From Macrolepiota albuminosa (Eukaryota > Basidiomycota > Agaricomycetes > Agaricales > Agaricaceae), in assembly GCA_027475525.1 (NCBI GenBank), contig JAMWFC010000051.1, positions 310,001 to 374,000 on the forward strand: 64,000 nucleotides of DNA, written 5' to 3'. The notes beneath the pieces were generated by a model. It worked only from the letters and a program-made list of their open reading frames with translations. It did no database searches and was not told the DNA's origin. This document shows positions 1-10,700 of the stretch, in pieces. Every line of letters starts with the position of its first letter. Within the stretch, counting starts at the first letter, position 1. The position numbers and the translations under genes were made by a program.

Positions 1-180
1 AACACTAGTGAGAAGAGAGCCGAGGAGGGTATTGTGAGGAAGCAGCTGTATGCGGGCACGATCGACGACCTGGTGGTTGTTGGAGTCTGGTGTTGGAGCA
101 AAGCGTGCATAGACGACGGCAAAAGGGACGGGGATGCTGAGCTCGGCGGCGAGGAGGGAGTCCGCCTGGTGGAGGAGCAT
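1..180 (-). CDS. Partial hypothetical protein, 5' end only
   Basis: An open frame runs leftward from an ATG at 180-178 to the window edge, 60 codons without a stop (MLLHQADSLLAAELSIPVPF at its N-terminus). Composition looks coding: alternating hydrophobic and polar residues and C-ending codons like the neighbours. The family is not recognised. The start lies only 47 bases from the start of the divergent DUF2433 gene, so the two would share a promoter. The frame stays open upstream of this ATG, so an earlier start or an upstream exon is possible. Confidence 0.4.
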   Translation of the reverse strand, partial: MLLHQADSLLAAELSIPVPFAVVYARFAPTPDSNNHQVVDRARIQLLPHNTLLGSLLTSV

Positions 181-227
181 GAGATGTCGGGATTTACCGA
201 GGTACTGTTGGTTTTCACTCAACTGCC

Positions 228-2441
228 ATGGCCTCACGTCCGCCTACCCGTTCTCCCCTCCCTCGTCAGGTCAACACCCAGACCGCCGTCCTCGACACCC
301 ACCATGGCCGCGTCCTCTGCATTGCCGACATCCGTGGCCATCTTTCTGTCCTCAACGACTTTGCCCGCGAGCACAACGCAGTCGCCATTATTCACACAGG
401 CGACTTTGGTTTCTTTGGTATGTCTAGTATTTGATTTCACAGTGCCGCTCACTCCCCACAGATGCTAGTAGCTTCGAACCTAACGGTATAAATGATCGCA
501 CTCTTCGCCACCTCGCATCATACACTCCCTTTATTCCATCAACACAGCGTGAAGACCTCATTAACCAGTCAATAGAGACTATCCGCAGTGTCGTCAACAT
601 TTCCGTACTTTCCGAGTTTCCCCTTCTCCTTTCTGGCCAAATTAAGCTTCACGTCCCAGTCTACACTGTTTGGGGTGCATGCGAGGATGTACGCATCCTT
701 GAAAAGTTCCGTCAGGGCACTTATGCAATTGACAACCTCCATGTCCTCGACGAAGCAACGACCCGTTGTATTGAGCTCGGCGGTGTTAAGCTGCGTCTCC
801 TCGGTCTGGGTGGTGCACTCGTCCCCCACAAGATGTTCGACAACGGTGACGGCCACGCGACCATTGCTGGTGGTCAGGGCACCATGTGGACTACTGCCCT
901 ACAGATTGGTGAGCTCGTAGATACCGCGCAACGCGTCTATGATAACACAGAGACACGTGTACTTGTCACACACGCTAGTCCTGGTCGTGAGGGCATCATT
1001 GCCCAGCTTGCGCTTGTTGTCAAAGCAGACATTACTGTTTCAGCGGGTCTACACTTCCGTTATGCAACTTCGTACAACGAATTCAGTGTACAGGGTGACT
1101 ATGAAGGTTTCCGCCACAAAATTGTCGTTGGCAAACAGGGTTTTGATAGGGTTTGGGAATCTGTCAGACCTCAGGTCGAGGCTGTCATGGATGACCATCA
1201 AAAGGTCCTCATGGACAAGGCGTTGAGTGTCATTGAGCGAGTTCCTCCGCCGCCATCCCCGTCGGCAAATGAAGAACCCGCATGGAAGAACTGTTGGAAT
1301 TGGAATCTTTGCGATGCCGCGTATGGGTCACTTGTGTTGGACATTAAAGATGGTAGGATTAGTGCTGATCTCAAGAGCCAGGGTGTGTCTCGCAATTTTA
1401 TCCAAACAAATCTCTTTTATTGACTGTCACCTAGGCTTTAACTTTGCATACAGACGTACCGCGACGACCGTGCAGACCCCCAGCCAATTGAATGCCACGC
1501 TTCCTCCATCCAATATGAGCCAAGCTCCTACAACGGCGCCAACACCTGCACCTGTGGCTGCTACTGATGCGACGCGAAGTATATCCCCGCCCGCTGCGGC
1601 TCTTCCGGAGAAAGGAAGTCCCACGAACAAGATCAATGGTGCAAACGCAAATGTAACAGCTGAGAAGGCGGAACGTGAAAGGGCCAAGAAAAAGGAAAAG
1701 AAGGAGCGGAAGGAGCGGGAAAGGGTCGAGAAGGAGAAGGAGAAGAAAGACGAGAAAGAGGGTGGTACGCCACAGAGTGCGAATGCATCTGCACTACCTG
1801 AGAGTGGCTCGGGTGCAACTGTGTCGTCGGATCTGGGACCCAAGTCCCCTGTGACGGAGTCGGGGAGCTCAGGCATGCGCACGCCCAAAACTGGCAAGCC
1901 ACCGAGACACCCTTGGACGATTTTTATGCGTATGCCGACTGGGTTTAGTGTGACGGATGTAGAGGTGAAGGAGTTCTTTGGGGAAGCGCGTGCTAAGGTG
2001 AACGCCCTAATAGATGCATTTACAGACGAGTGCTGATGAGTGATCTAGATCATGAAGATTCATTGGCCGGCGGCAAACCCGCACTATGCGCACCGTGCTA
2101 AAATTGCGTACGTAGATTTTGAGGACGAGGAGTCGATGAGAATCGGGCTGGAGAAACATGCTGAGGTGCGTTTTTTTTATGGCGTTGTCATGATGCTAAT
2201 TAGTTAATTGTAGAAACTCAATGATATTGTTCCTCAAGTCGTGCAGGCGACGGATAAGGAGACAAGAGAAGGCGCGGGGCGTGGAACAATGAGGGGAAGG
2301 GGTAGGGGTGGGGGCGCATATGCAGCGAGAGGGTTTGCTGCGGCGGGATTGACTCCACGAGGGTTCAAGGGCGGGAATGGGGGTAGCACGGGAGATGTGG
2401 CGGCTGCGCCCTCGACTCCTGCTCCAGCCCCTGAGACGTAA
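228..2441 (+). CDS. DUF2433 metallophosphoesterase-like protein with C-terminal RRM-like and RGG segments
   Basis: Five exons (228-417, 462-1382, 1435-1997, 2049-2165, 2214-2441) give 672 aa. Residues about 25-65 carry a phosphoesterase-like start (CIADIRGH, then HTGDFGF), followed by the conserved body of the fungal DUF2433 family, including a THASPGREG segment and an SQGFNFAYR block rebuilt across intron 2. A long Lys/Glu-rich linker (about residues 440-500) leads to an RRM-like fold: IFMRMP resembles RNP2 and KIAYVDFED, split over introns 3 and 4, resembles RNP1. The tail is Gly/Arg-rich (RGRGRGG). The fold suggests a metal-dependent phosphoesterase that also binds RNA; substrate and role are unknown. 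Intron 2 was placed at the TAG acceptor at 1434 because the nearer CAG acceptor breaks the frame. Confidence 0.85.
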
Positions 2442-3461
2442 AAAACAGTTTTCGCTGTCGAGCTCGCGCTCGTTTCTTTTGCTCTCACTCACATAATGTG
2501 CGTTGAACGAACATCTCTTATTCTTCCATTCACTGCATATACATTACAATTTTCGTTTTTGTTCGTACGAAAACCCTTCGCGCTTCCCACCTCAAGTTGC
2601 TTTTCATCGTCGTTTGCTACTCACAGGATACCACTGCTAACCCCTTCCCCTTCCCCTATTTCCTATGTTTTATGTTTTCTTTGTGTCAGCCTCCAAGCCT
2701 TTACCCATTCTTCTCCCTACCTACCACACGCGTACGCATACAGAAAATTATTCTCAAACCCACATACCATATGGTCACCTGGTTATTAGTTGGTTACTAG
2801 GTTTTTGTGGTCCCTGCTGCTGTTTTTCTTTTTTAACTCGAGTTCTTTCTTATCTGGACAATGGTAAGAGAATGGTCTGTCACCCAACTTGACTACGTTG
2901 AGCACGCGCGCCAAACCAGACAGACAGTCAAATTCTTGGAGAAAACTAAAAAACATTCGAATGTCCTGTGTCCTTGTATAAAAATAAGGTTGTAACAACT
3001 GTCAAGTCCACGCGATCGGTACGCGATCGACACATCGCGTTCATGCTCCAATCGTAGGTTATTATAAGCGACAGGCTGACAAAATCTATAGGACAGCGAC
3101 AATACGATAGTTTAAACACATATGGCTTGTTGTATGACTATAAAAGGCCCAGCCCCACTTGTGATGGATTACCATACCGGCATGGATCTCAGTATTCCTG
3201 TGTTCAGCGCGAGGAAACATCCTATAGAGACGGTGTGGCGCAGTAGTGGGTGAAAACATAACGTTTTATGGATAGTACAGTCGAGGACCAAGTAACATAT
3301 GATTTTCGTTGTTCCGGCGCCTAGGTCTGTCGGACGCGGTCGGAATGTCGCTCGAAACGTGAACGTGATGGTGTGACAGTGATGTAATTATCTGGGGTGG
3401 TGATAAAATCTCGGATTGTCTGATAACCACCCCTCTCTTCGAATTCTCTTAACGCTACATC
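2442..3461. other. Intergenic region upstream of aldolase
   Basis: No gene seen. The first 300 bases are pyrimidine-rich, as expected of a 3' flank. A direct repeat of ACGCGATCG lies at 3012-3031, and a TATAAAAG stands about 320 bases before the aldolase start. Confidence 0.6.
3139..3146 (+). promoter_or_regulatory. Candidate TATA box of the aldolase gene
   Basis: TATAAAAG matches the TATA consensus on the coding strand. It is about 320 bases upstream of the start codon, so a long leader or a leader intron would be needed; this is a suggestion only. Confidence 0.3.
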
Positions 3462-4961
3462 ATGGGTGTCCTCGATATTGTTCCTGTGCGTCAACGCCGA
3501 GTACTGTTGCTTCGAAAGCTGATCATGATTAAAGACTGGTGTACTCACCGGCGATAACGTGAGGAAGCTCTTTGAATATGCGAAGGAGAACAATGTATGT
3601 TGATATCTCCTCCTTTTGACATCGCTTTGAGCTGATTATTCTCTCAAAGTTTGCCATCCCTGTAAGTTCACGATCGTATTCGGTTAACGGTGCATCTCAA
3701 AGTTTTTCTTACAGGCCGTCGTAAGTAGTAGATATCGGAGTTTGTACGCGATTGACTTATACTTCAATAGAACGTCACTTCTTCCTCGACAGCAAATGCT
3801 GTTCTTGAGGCTGCCAGGTGAGCGATACGAGGATTCGTAATGCGATGGTCCTCAGGTTTTGTCTTCAGGGACATCAAGTCGCCGATTATCCTCCAGGTTT
3901 CGCAAGGAGGCGCTGCCTACTTTGTAGGCAAAGGCGTTGCCAACGACAAGCAACAAGCCTCCATCGCCGGTGCGACTGCTGCTGCTCATCATATCCGTAT
4001 CGCCGCCAAGGCCTACGGTGTTCCTGTTATCCTTCACAGCGACCACTGTGCGCACAAACTCCTTCCGTGGTTCGATGGCATGCTCGAGGCCGATGAGGCA
4101 TATTTCAAACAGCACGGCGAGCCCCTCTTTTCTTCACACATGCTTGATCTCTCGGAGGAGTCCAAGGAGGAAAACATCGCCACTTGCGTCAAGTACTTCA
4201 AGCGCATGGCCCCTCTTGGTCTCTGGCTTGAGATGGAGATTGGTATTACTGGTGGTGAGGAAGATGGCGTCGATAACACTGGTGTCGATAATGCCGCCCT
4301 CTACACACAACCAGAGGATGTCTACGACGTGCACACTGCGCTGAGCGCCATCAGCCCCAACTTTAGCATCGCCGCTGCCTTCGGCAATGTCCACGGTGTT
4401 TATAAGCCCGGAAATGTCAGGCTCCAGCCTACGCTTCTCGGAAAGCACCAGAGCTTTACCAGTCAGAAGCTTGGTGGCAAGCAAGAGAAGCCTCTGTGAG
4501 TACTGGTGTAAGCCGTGGGGGACGTGTTGATCGAGGTTTCTTATCCAGGTACCTTGTCTTCCACGGTGGATCTGGATCCACCAAGGAGGAAATTGCCACC
4601 GCCGTTAGCCACGGTGTGGTAAAAATGAACGTCGATACTGATACCCAGTTCGCGTATCTCTGTGGTATCCGTGACTTCATCTTGAACAAGAAGGACTACC
4701 TGCTCCAGCAGGTTGGTAACCCGGAAGGAGCCGACAAGCCCAATAAGAAGGTGCGTGATTGTCTTATTCCGCCGGATAGCCGTTGACTTCTGCGACATTT
4801 GCAGTACTACGATCCTCGTGTCTGGGTGCGTGAGGGTGAGAAGACGCTTGTTGAGCGTGCCAAAGAAGCATGCAAGGATCTCGGCAACGTTGGTATGTCT
4901 CTTGTTTTTCATGTCACTGCTTTCACTGGTTGATTTGCGTCATTGTATAGGCCGCCTGTAA
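3462..4961 (+). CDS. FBA1: Fructose-bisphosphate aldolase, class II
   Basis: Cleaves fructose 1,6-bisphosphate to DHAP and glyceraldehyde 3-phosphate in glycolysis; a zinc enzyme of the cytosol. Nine exons (3462-3485, 3535-3594, 3650-3661, 3715-3720, 3771-3817, 3869-4495, 4549-4750, 4805-4892, 4951-4961) give 358 aa, the usual fungal length. Visible family blocks are LTGDNVRKLFEYAKENN at the N-terminus, the catalytic Asp and zinc-binding His in HSDHCAHKLLPWFDGM (about residue 107), the GNVHGVYKPGNV loop and VFHGGSGSTKEEI with VKMNVDTDTQFAY. Exons 3 and 4 are only 12 and 6 bases (FAIP and AV), yet every junction keeps the frame and rebuilds the conserved FAIPAVNVTSS. It converges on the IF3 gene with 70 bases between stop codons. 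Confidence 0.97.
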
Positions 4962-5031
4962 TATCTAAGTGAAGAATAACAAAAATATTATGTATCAGAC
5001 TTGTACTAAGTAACAATGTCCCCGTGTTAGT

Positions 5032-6153
5032 CTAGTCCAGCTGATATAAGTCCGGAATGTCGCTTGACTTGATCTTTTTGGGTTTTGGGCCCTTGTCCTT
5101 TACGACTTTCCCTCTGGTAGAGACGCCTTTCTTCTCCAGAAACAGGGACAATTTCACAGGTAATTTATCGTTTTGGGACGACTTTTCTGAGACTTTGAAT
5201 TTTCGTTCCTGCCATTCTTTGGCCTCGCCATCAAACATCTTGATCAGCTCGTCTGCGCGTTCATGTAGTTTGTCCATGGTCAACTGTTGCCTCGCTGCTG
5301 GCCTATCCACCTCGGCAGAAACTACAAACTCGACACGGACGCCTTTAGAAAGTTCTTTTCGCGTCCTGCGTACCACGTTGCCCAGCTCCGCGAGCGTGCC
5401 ATCTGAAGATGCGACAAATTTCTTGCCAGATGTCTCTGGTTGAGAGTTTGTAACAGCGCTGTCAGTCGAAACCTCTGCCGTTCCAATTGCCTCCAGAGAA
5501 ATGATGAGAATGCCCTGAGGAAGGCGCATCTCGCGTTCCTTCCGTTCCTTAGCCACGTCCTGTAAGCTCTCTATGGCCTCCGACGCGCGTTTATGCATCT
5601 CGGCCGGCTCGAGCCTGTCCTGCTTGGACTTGCGGGCAAAGACGAGATCGACGCGGCGAACTCCGCGTGTGAGATCTTCGCGGACCTTGTTGATCTTGTG
5701 AGCGAGATCTGCAGGACCAGACGTCCAGCTGAGCTGGACTTCCTTGTGCACATTCTGTCGACGGACTTCACGTGCTCGGAGTGCTGCTTCAGCTACGCGC
5801 GTGTTTTCGTCATAGCGGTTGTGAAGTTTGACGATAGGCTCGGGACTGGCGGACACGAGCTCTACATACTCTGAGCGAGGGTTGATAGTGGAGAGGATCG
5901 ATCTGAGTGGTTGTGGATCGTGGAGTTTGCCCGTCTCTGGATCGACAAGACGAACGAAGCGGTATGGAATGTCAGTCCCGCGCAAGGGTTGGTTTTTTTG
6001 GGCATTTCTTGGTTCAGCAGATGCTTTTGTGGCCTGTGTAACATTTACCTTGGATTTTGTGTCCGGAAGGGCAAATGCAGACCGAGTGGTGAGTGGACGT
6101 GTGAGTGGACGTGTGTGAGGACACCGGAATGCAGCGGCGCGAAATGCAATCAT
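5032..6153 (-). CDS. Mitochondrial translation initiation factor IF-3
   Basis: One uninterrupted frame of 373 aa, the only sizeable intronless gene in the window. The first 35 residues (MIAFRAAAFRCPHTRPLTRP onward) are Arg-rich and free of acid, a typical mitochondrial presequence. Residues about 60-135 (IPYRFVRLVDPETGKLHDPQ) resemble the IF3 N-domain, and the section around YDENTRVAEAALRAREVRRQ leads to the C-domain; the tail is a Lys-rich KDKGPKPKKIKSSDI. IF3 keeps the mitochondrial ribosomal subunits apart and helps choose the start codon. Family assignment rests on this architecture, as fungal mitochondrial IF3 diverges quickly. The ATG chosen is the first in frame and gives the presequence. 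Confidence 0.8.
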   Translation of the reverse strand: MIAFRAAAFRCPHTRPLTRPLTTRSAFALPDTKSKVNVTQATKASAEPRNAQKNQPLRGTDIPYRFVRLVDPETGKLHDPQPLRSILSTINPRSEYVELVSASPEPIVKLHNRYDENTRVAEAALRAREVRRQNVHKEVQLSWTSGPADLAHKINKVREDLTRGVRRVDLVFARKSKQDRLEPAEMHKRASEAIESLQDVAKERKEREMRLPQGILIISLEAIGTAEVSTDSAVTNSQPETSGKKFVASSDGTLAELGNVVRRTRKELSKGVRVEFVVSAEVDRPAARQQLTMDKLHERADELIKMFDGEAKEWQERKFKVSEKSSQNDKLPVKLSLFLEKKGVSTRGKVVKDKGPKPKKIKSSDIPDLYQLD

Positions 6154-6313
6154 GTCAAGGTTGTCCTATCCGTGACACCGTGACAAAGTCCCACATATAG
6201 ACTCCCCAACCATTATATTTTATTTAGTGTCTTAGTGTCCCGTGACACTCAGGTCACAAGTTGCCATTTTCAGAATTTTCAGAATTTGGATTTGTTCCCA
6301 CACGCGTCTTGTC

Positions 6314-7076
6314 ATGCACCATTGGCTCTTTGTCGCCGTCATCGCCGTCCTCGCCATCGTCAGCCATGCACAGACTATCACTGGCCAAGATATGTAGGCC
6401 CGCGCGTTTCCGCCGTCATCGCCGTCCTCGCCATCGTCAGCCATGCACAGACTATCACTGGCCAAGATATGTAGGCCCGCGCGTTTCCTTTTTCTGCTGA
6501 TCATTGCTCAGCAACGGTAATACCACGGCCGTTTTTCTGCTGATCATTGCTCAGCAACGGTAATACCATCGTTGAAGTCATCACCCTCAACCCTCTTGGC
6601 CTCCCTGTCACTTCCACCATGTACGCCCACTGATTGTTTTTTTTTCATTTGCAAACTCACATGTTTGAAGAGAAACTATTGCTGCTACTGCTGTGACTAC
6701 TACTAATGTTGTGACGACCATTCCAACGACATCGACAACCACTACTGCGGACCAGGGGGAACAAGGACCAGTCGGTCAACCCGCAGCCACGGTCTTTACC
6801 CCGGGCGGCCCAACGCCATTCACCTATACCACCGTTATCGACGGAGTCACCTCCGTCGTTCAAGACATCTTCACACCCACAAACCCTCTCCCCCAGCCGC
6901 CCAGCGCAGCTGCAACTGGGACCATCTGGGATTATAGCTCCTGGCTGGCCATCTATGGACCATCAACAACTGCAAGCGTTAATGCGAACGGCGTGGTTTG
7001 TAGCCCACTCATATCCGCTTTGGCTTCCACCCTCGTTCTCGGTTTTGCGGTGGGCATGGGGCTTGTGTTGTATTAG
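6314..7076 (+). CDS. Small secreted GPI-anchored-type protein
   Basis: Three exons (6314-6393, 6555-6620, 6671-7076) give 183 aa. The N-terminus MHHWLFVAVIAVLAIVSHAQ is a clear signal peptide with cleavage after SHA. The body is Thr/Ser/Pro-rich and probably O-glycosylated. The C-terminus (LISALASTLVLGFAVGMGLVLY) is hydrophobic with no cytosolic tail, as in a GPI attachment signal; the likely attachment site is in SVNANG just upstream. Proteins of this layout are common on Agaricomycete cell surfaces and have no assigned reaction. The first intron contains a 77-base exact duplication that copies the end of exon 1 (6411-6487) and a separate 37-base repeat that copies the exon 2 acceptor, so the true intron is probably much shorter than drawn. 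Confidence 0.75.
6334..6487. repeat. 77-base exact tandem duplication no. 1
   Basis: Copies 6334-6410 and 6411-6487 are identical. They cover the signal-peptide coding part of the GPI protein and the start of its first intron. One copy is probably an assembly artefact. Confidence 0.95.
6489..6568. repeat. 37-base direct repeat with CGGCCG spacer
   Basis: The 37 bases 6489-6525 recur at 6532-6568, separated by the palindrome CGGCCG. Both copies contain the intron end (ATTGCTCAG) and the first bases of exon 2 of the GPI protein gene. Unlike the other duplications the period is 43, not 77. Confidence 0.9.
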
Positions 7077-7739
7077 CTAGCCTGAGGACATCATAGACTA
7101 TTACCTTTGGACACTCTACGATCATTTCCTTTATCCACATTTGGTGAACTGTATTTGAACGATGCATAGAATGCATAGATAGATGGACATCTGCTTTGAT
7201 CTTGTACCGTGTATTGATTCCTATTATCGTGTATATGCCACTCCACCTACTTTACCGCTCGCTGTCTAATATATCCTGTAGCTGTTCATCATGCACATGT
7301 CTCATGTGGACATTGGGCGCTGTGATGGGCATGGATTGTTGATCTAACTTCCTGCTATTAATATATGCCCGTTCTACTTCACTAAGACGAGGCAGAATAC
7401 CAAAGAGATCAGGTTGTACTGAAAGCTGACTAGTTACTCTCCATAATGTTTCCGTATACTCGAGTTATAATTTTGAATTTAAGGTTTAGACTTGAACGGC
7501 GCGCGCCCGATCGGTCAATTGATCCCTCCAACGACGACGCGTTGATCATCACACGCGCTTACCCACTCTACCTCGCGCCTACAGCACATAAGGCATCGAT
7601 TCCCGATAAACATCCTTCAAAATGTATATGCGTCAATACAGAACCTCTCACTACAAAAGATACAATATCATTGATTGACAGAAACGACCAGTCATCAATT
7701 AGTGTAACCCGAAATTCTCCCTACGACCAACAATAGCAA
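7077..7739. other. Intergenic region
   Basis: 3' flanks of the convergent GPI-protein and valyl-tRNA synthetase genes. No gene, tRNA or repeat was recognised; a 96-codon frame at 7446-7736 has no supporting feature. Confidence 0.6.
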
Positions 7740-10700
7740 TCACTTTAGTTTGGTGAACATCTCTTTTGAAAGTTCTAATGTTGACACCTCTGCTTCGAGA
7801 GTTTTGCGCTAGGTACACAATCAGCACCAGAACTTGTCCAGCAGAAGGAATCCAAACCTTTTCTTCATTAGCAAGACGCACGTTCTCGGGGACAGTCTCT
7901 GCATAATCGGCCTGCGATTCCACCTTGATTACCTTTTGCAAATTCAATCGCGCCAGGTCAAGCTTTTTATCACATTTGGCAATCTCGATATCCAAATCGA
8001 CGAGTCCCTTGAGAAAAAGAAAAGATTCGTATCAAATGTAAGAGAATAAAGAAATGTAAAGACATACTCGAACAAGTGTGTGAACAGCGATTGATGGTGT
8101 TACAACAGCACCACCGCATCCGTCTGGAATTTCACTCAGGTCACGAACAACCTTGGCAGATTTGCATCCCTTGGTAAGAGCAACGATCGTGGGCAACTGT
8201 GACTCGAAAAGCGCAGCCTCCTCGTCATTTTGTATATGCAGGAAGACTATGCAAGACCATGAGCATTCTGTTTCAACGCAGGGTATGTAAAAGACATACA
8301 CTGGATATCAGTTTGTAGATTATATGACGCAGCCAACGAGCGGCCAGTCTTGAGGGCAGAGAACACGAGATCAAAGTTCTTGTCAGCGGCCTCGAATACG
8401 AAGGCGTTGTCCTACGATATCGAGAAGATTAAAGGTTGCATTGCGGCGGCTTAGAGTAAACGTTACGAACGTGTACAGGGAAAACGGACACCATGATCGA
8501 TGGTGTAGAATCGTTTGGCCGCCTCGGGAGACGTTGCCACAGCTCCTCCGTCACGAAAGGCATGAAAGGATGGAGTAACCTCAAACCATAATCAAGGCAG
8601 GTGTAAAGTGTTTGCTGAGCCGATTTTCTCGTCTCGATGTGCGCAGACTCATCCGTCATGGGTTTCATTGCTTCCTATAAAGCCATTTGAAGTTAGCGAA
8701 CGGAAGAGACTTACCAGAAATAATGAAAGCCTTACGATGTAGACATCACAGAGCTCGTAGAGCCAGAAATTATAAGCCGACGTTGTAGCATTCATGAAAT
8801 TCCGCTCTGCAAGTTGATTGTTGATCTCCGCCGCGGCAATGTTCAGTTTGTGCAAAATCCATTTCTCTACGAGGCTCTCTTTACCAGTCGGCTGCAACGC
8901 TCGTCAGTCGGAGATACCGGAGCAGACAGGAAGTTTCCATACCTTTGATGTTGGTTGTGGTACGAACGATCCATCCAACTTGAGCATGGCGAATTTCGTT
9001 GCATTGAAGATCTTGTTGCAGAACTTGCGATATCCTTCGACACGCAGGATTTCCAAGTTGATGTCACGGCCTGTAGCAAATCAGCACGCGGCCAGATACC
9101 AGAACGAACGATCGAACCTCCGCCGGAATATGCGCAAAGCGCGAAGCGCAATGCATCCGTTCCACATTGAGGAATGCCTTTTGGGAAGTCTTTCTTCTGT
9201 CCTGCTGTTGCTTTGATGATCTCCTTTTCATCCAAGTTGCCCTCCCGAAGCTTTGCATGTAGATTCTCGAGAGTTTGGCCTTGAATGACGTCGATGGGGT
9301 CAATGACGTTTCCGAGGGACTTGCTCATCTTGCGACCATGGGCGTCACGGATCATGGCATGACAGTAAACCTCTTTAAATGGCATTTGACCTGTAAGCTT
9401 GATACCGAGGAGTACCATGCGGGCTACCCAGAAGAAAAGGATATCCCATCCGGTCTCGAGGAGCGATGCGGGGTAAAATCTTTGGATGTCGGAGGTCTAA
9501 TCCAAGTCGACTCGTCAGCAAGAACAGAATAAGTAATTCGATGATACGTACATTATCGGGCCAACCCATGATAGAGAAAGGCCAGAGGCCAGATGAAAAC
9601 CAGGTATCAAGTACATCTTCGTCCTGCTCTAGCGTAAACTTCCGTCCAGCAGCCAACTTTTCTCCGCGCTGTTGAGCTTCTTCTAACGTGCGTCCCACAA
9701 CCCAGCTTTTACCGTCATTGATCTATGATATAAAAGTCAATTCTGCGAACCACTAGCGACGTGAATGAAAATCATACATCCTGGTCGGCCCCTCCAATCC
9801 TGACGAAATAGGCAGGACACCTGTGTCCCCACCAGAGCTGACGGGAAATGCACCAATCCTGGATGCCTTCCAGCCATCTATACCATTCGTTCTCGGACTG
9901 TTTTGGTTGGATCAACAGCTCGCCTGCTCGTGTGCGCTGCAGATCATTGAGCTTGTCGTGCAGAGTCAAGTTGAGATCGAATCTACCTTCATTGCTTCTT
10001 CTGCGAGGGGCTTGCAATTCACCCACCATTGAGGCTTGAGAACAGGTTCGATGAGATCGCCGGATTTGCTGCAGGAACATGATCAACCACCAGTGTCATA
10101 GTATCGGCATTTTTCTCACTTGCCTGCAAATCGGGATCTGCATTGGATTGTCTTTGGTCTCGATGAAGAGACCCTTTACCTTCAACAGCTTCACAACTTC
10201 CACACGAGCATGGAATCGTTTCATTCCCTGCTCTACTTATTAGGATTCTAGTACTCTTCCCAATTGGAGCACGCACGTTGAAATGTTCTCCAGCATTGGC
10301 ATTGAAAGTGCCGTCATCGTTCAAAATGTTGATGAATTCCAAGTTATGCCTCATCCCAACTTCATAATCATTCGGGTCGTGCGCAGGCGTGATCTTGACG
10401 GCACCTGTACCGAATTCCATGTCGACAATTATGGAGTCTGTAACGATGGGGATGCGTCGGTCAAGGAAAGGGTGCAGAGCGAATTTGCCATGTAGATGCT
10501 TGAGAGTAAAAGTCAGTTCGAAAATAAATAAATGTTGAAATTCCGCACCTTGTACCGGGGATCATCAGGATGTACGGCAATGGCAGTATCACCGAGCATG
10601 GTCTCTGGACGCGTCGTAGCCACGATGATGCGTTCATCTAGAGGAATATTAATTTAAATGTCAGGAGTAGTCGAGCACAAAGTGACGACGCCTACCTGAA

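Noticed and set aside
7446..7736. 96-codon open frame between the GPI protein and ValRS genes
   Set aside because: No domain, signal peptide, splice support or conserved motif; it lies in shared 3' flanks.
10019..10420. Possible GT donors in the ValRS intron at 10069-10123
   Set aside because: No GT choice rebuilds the conserved [12 protein letters not shown] block; only the GC start does.
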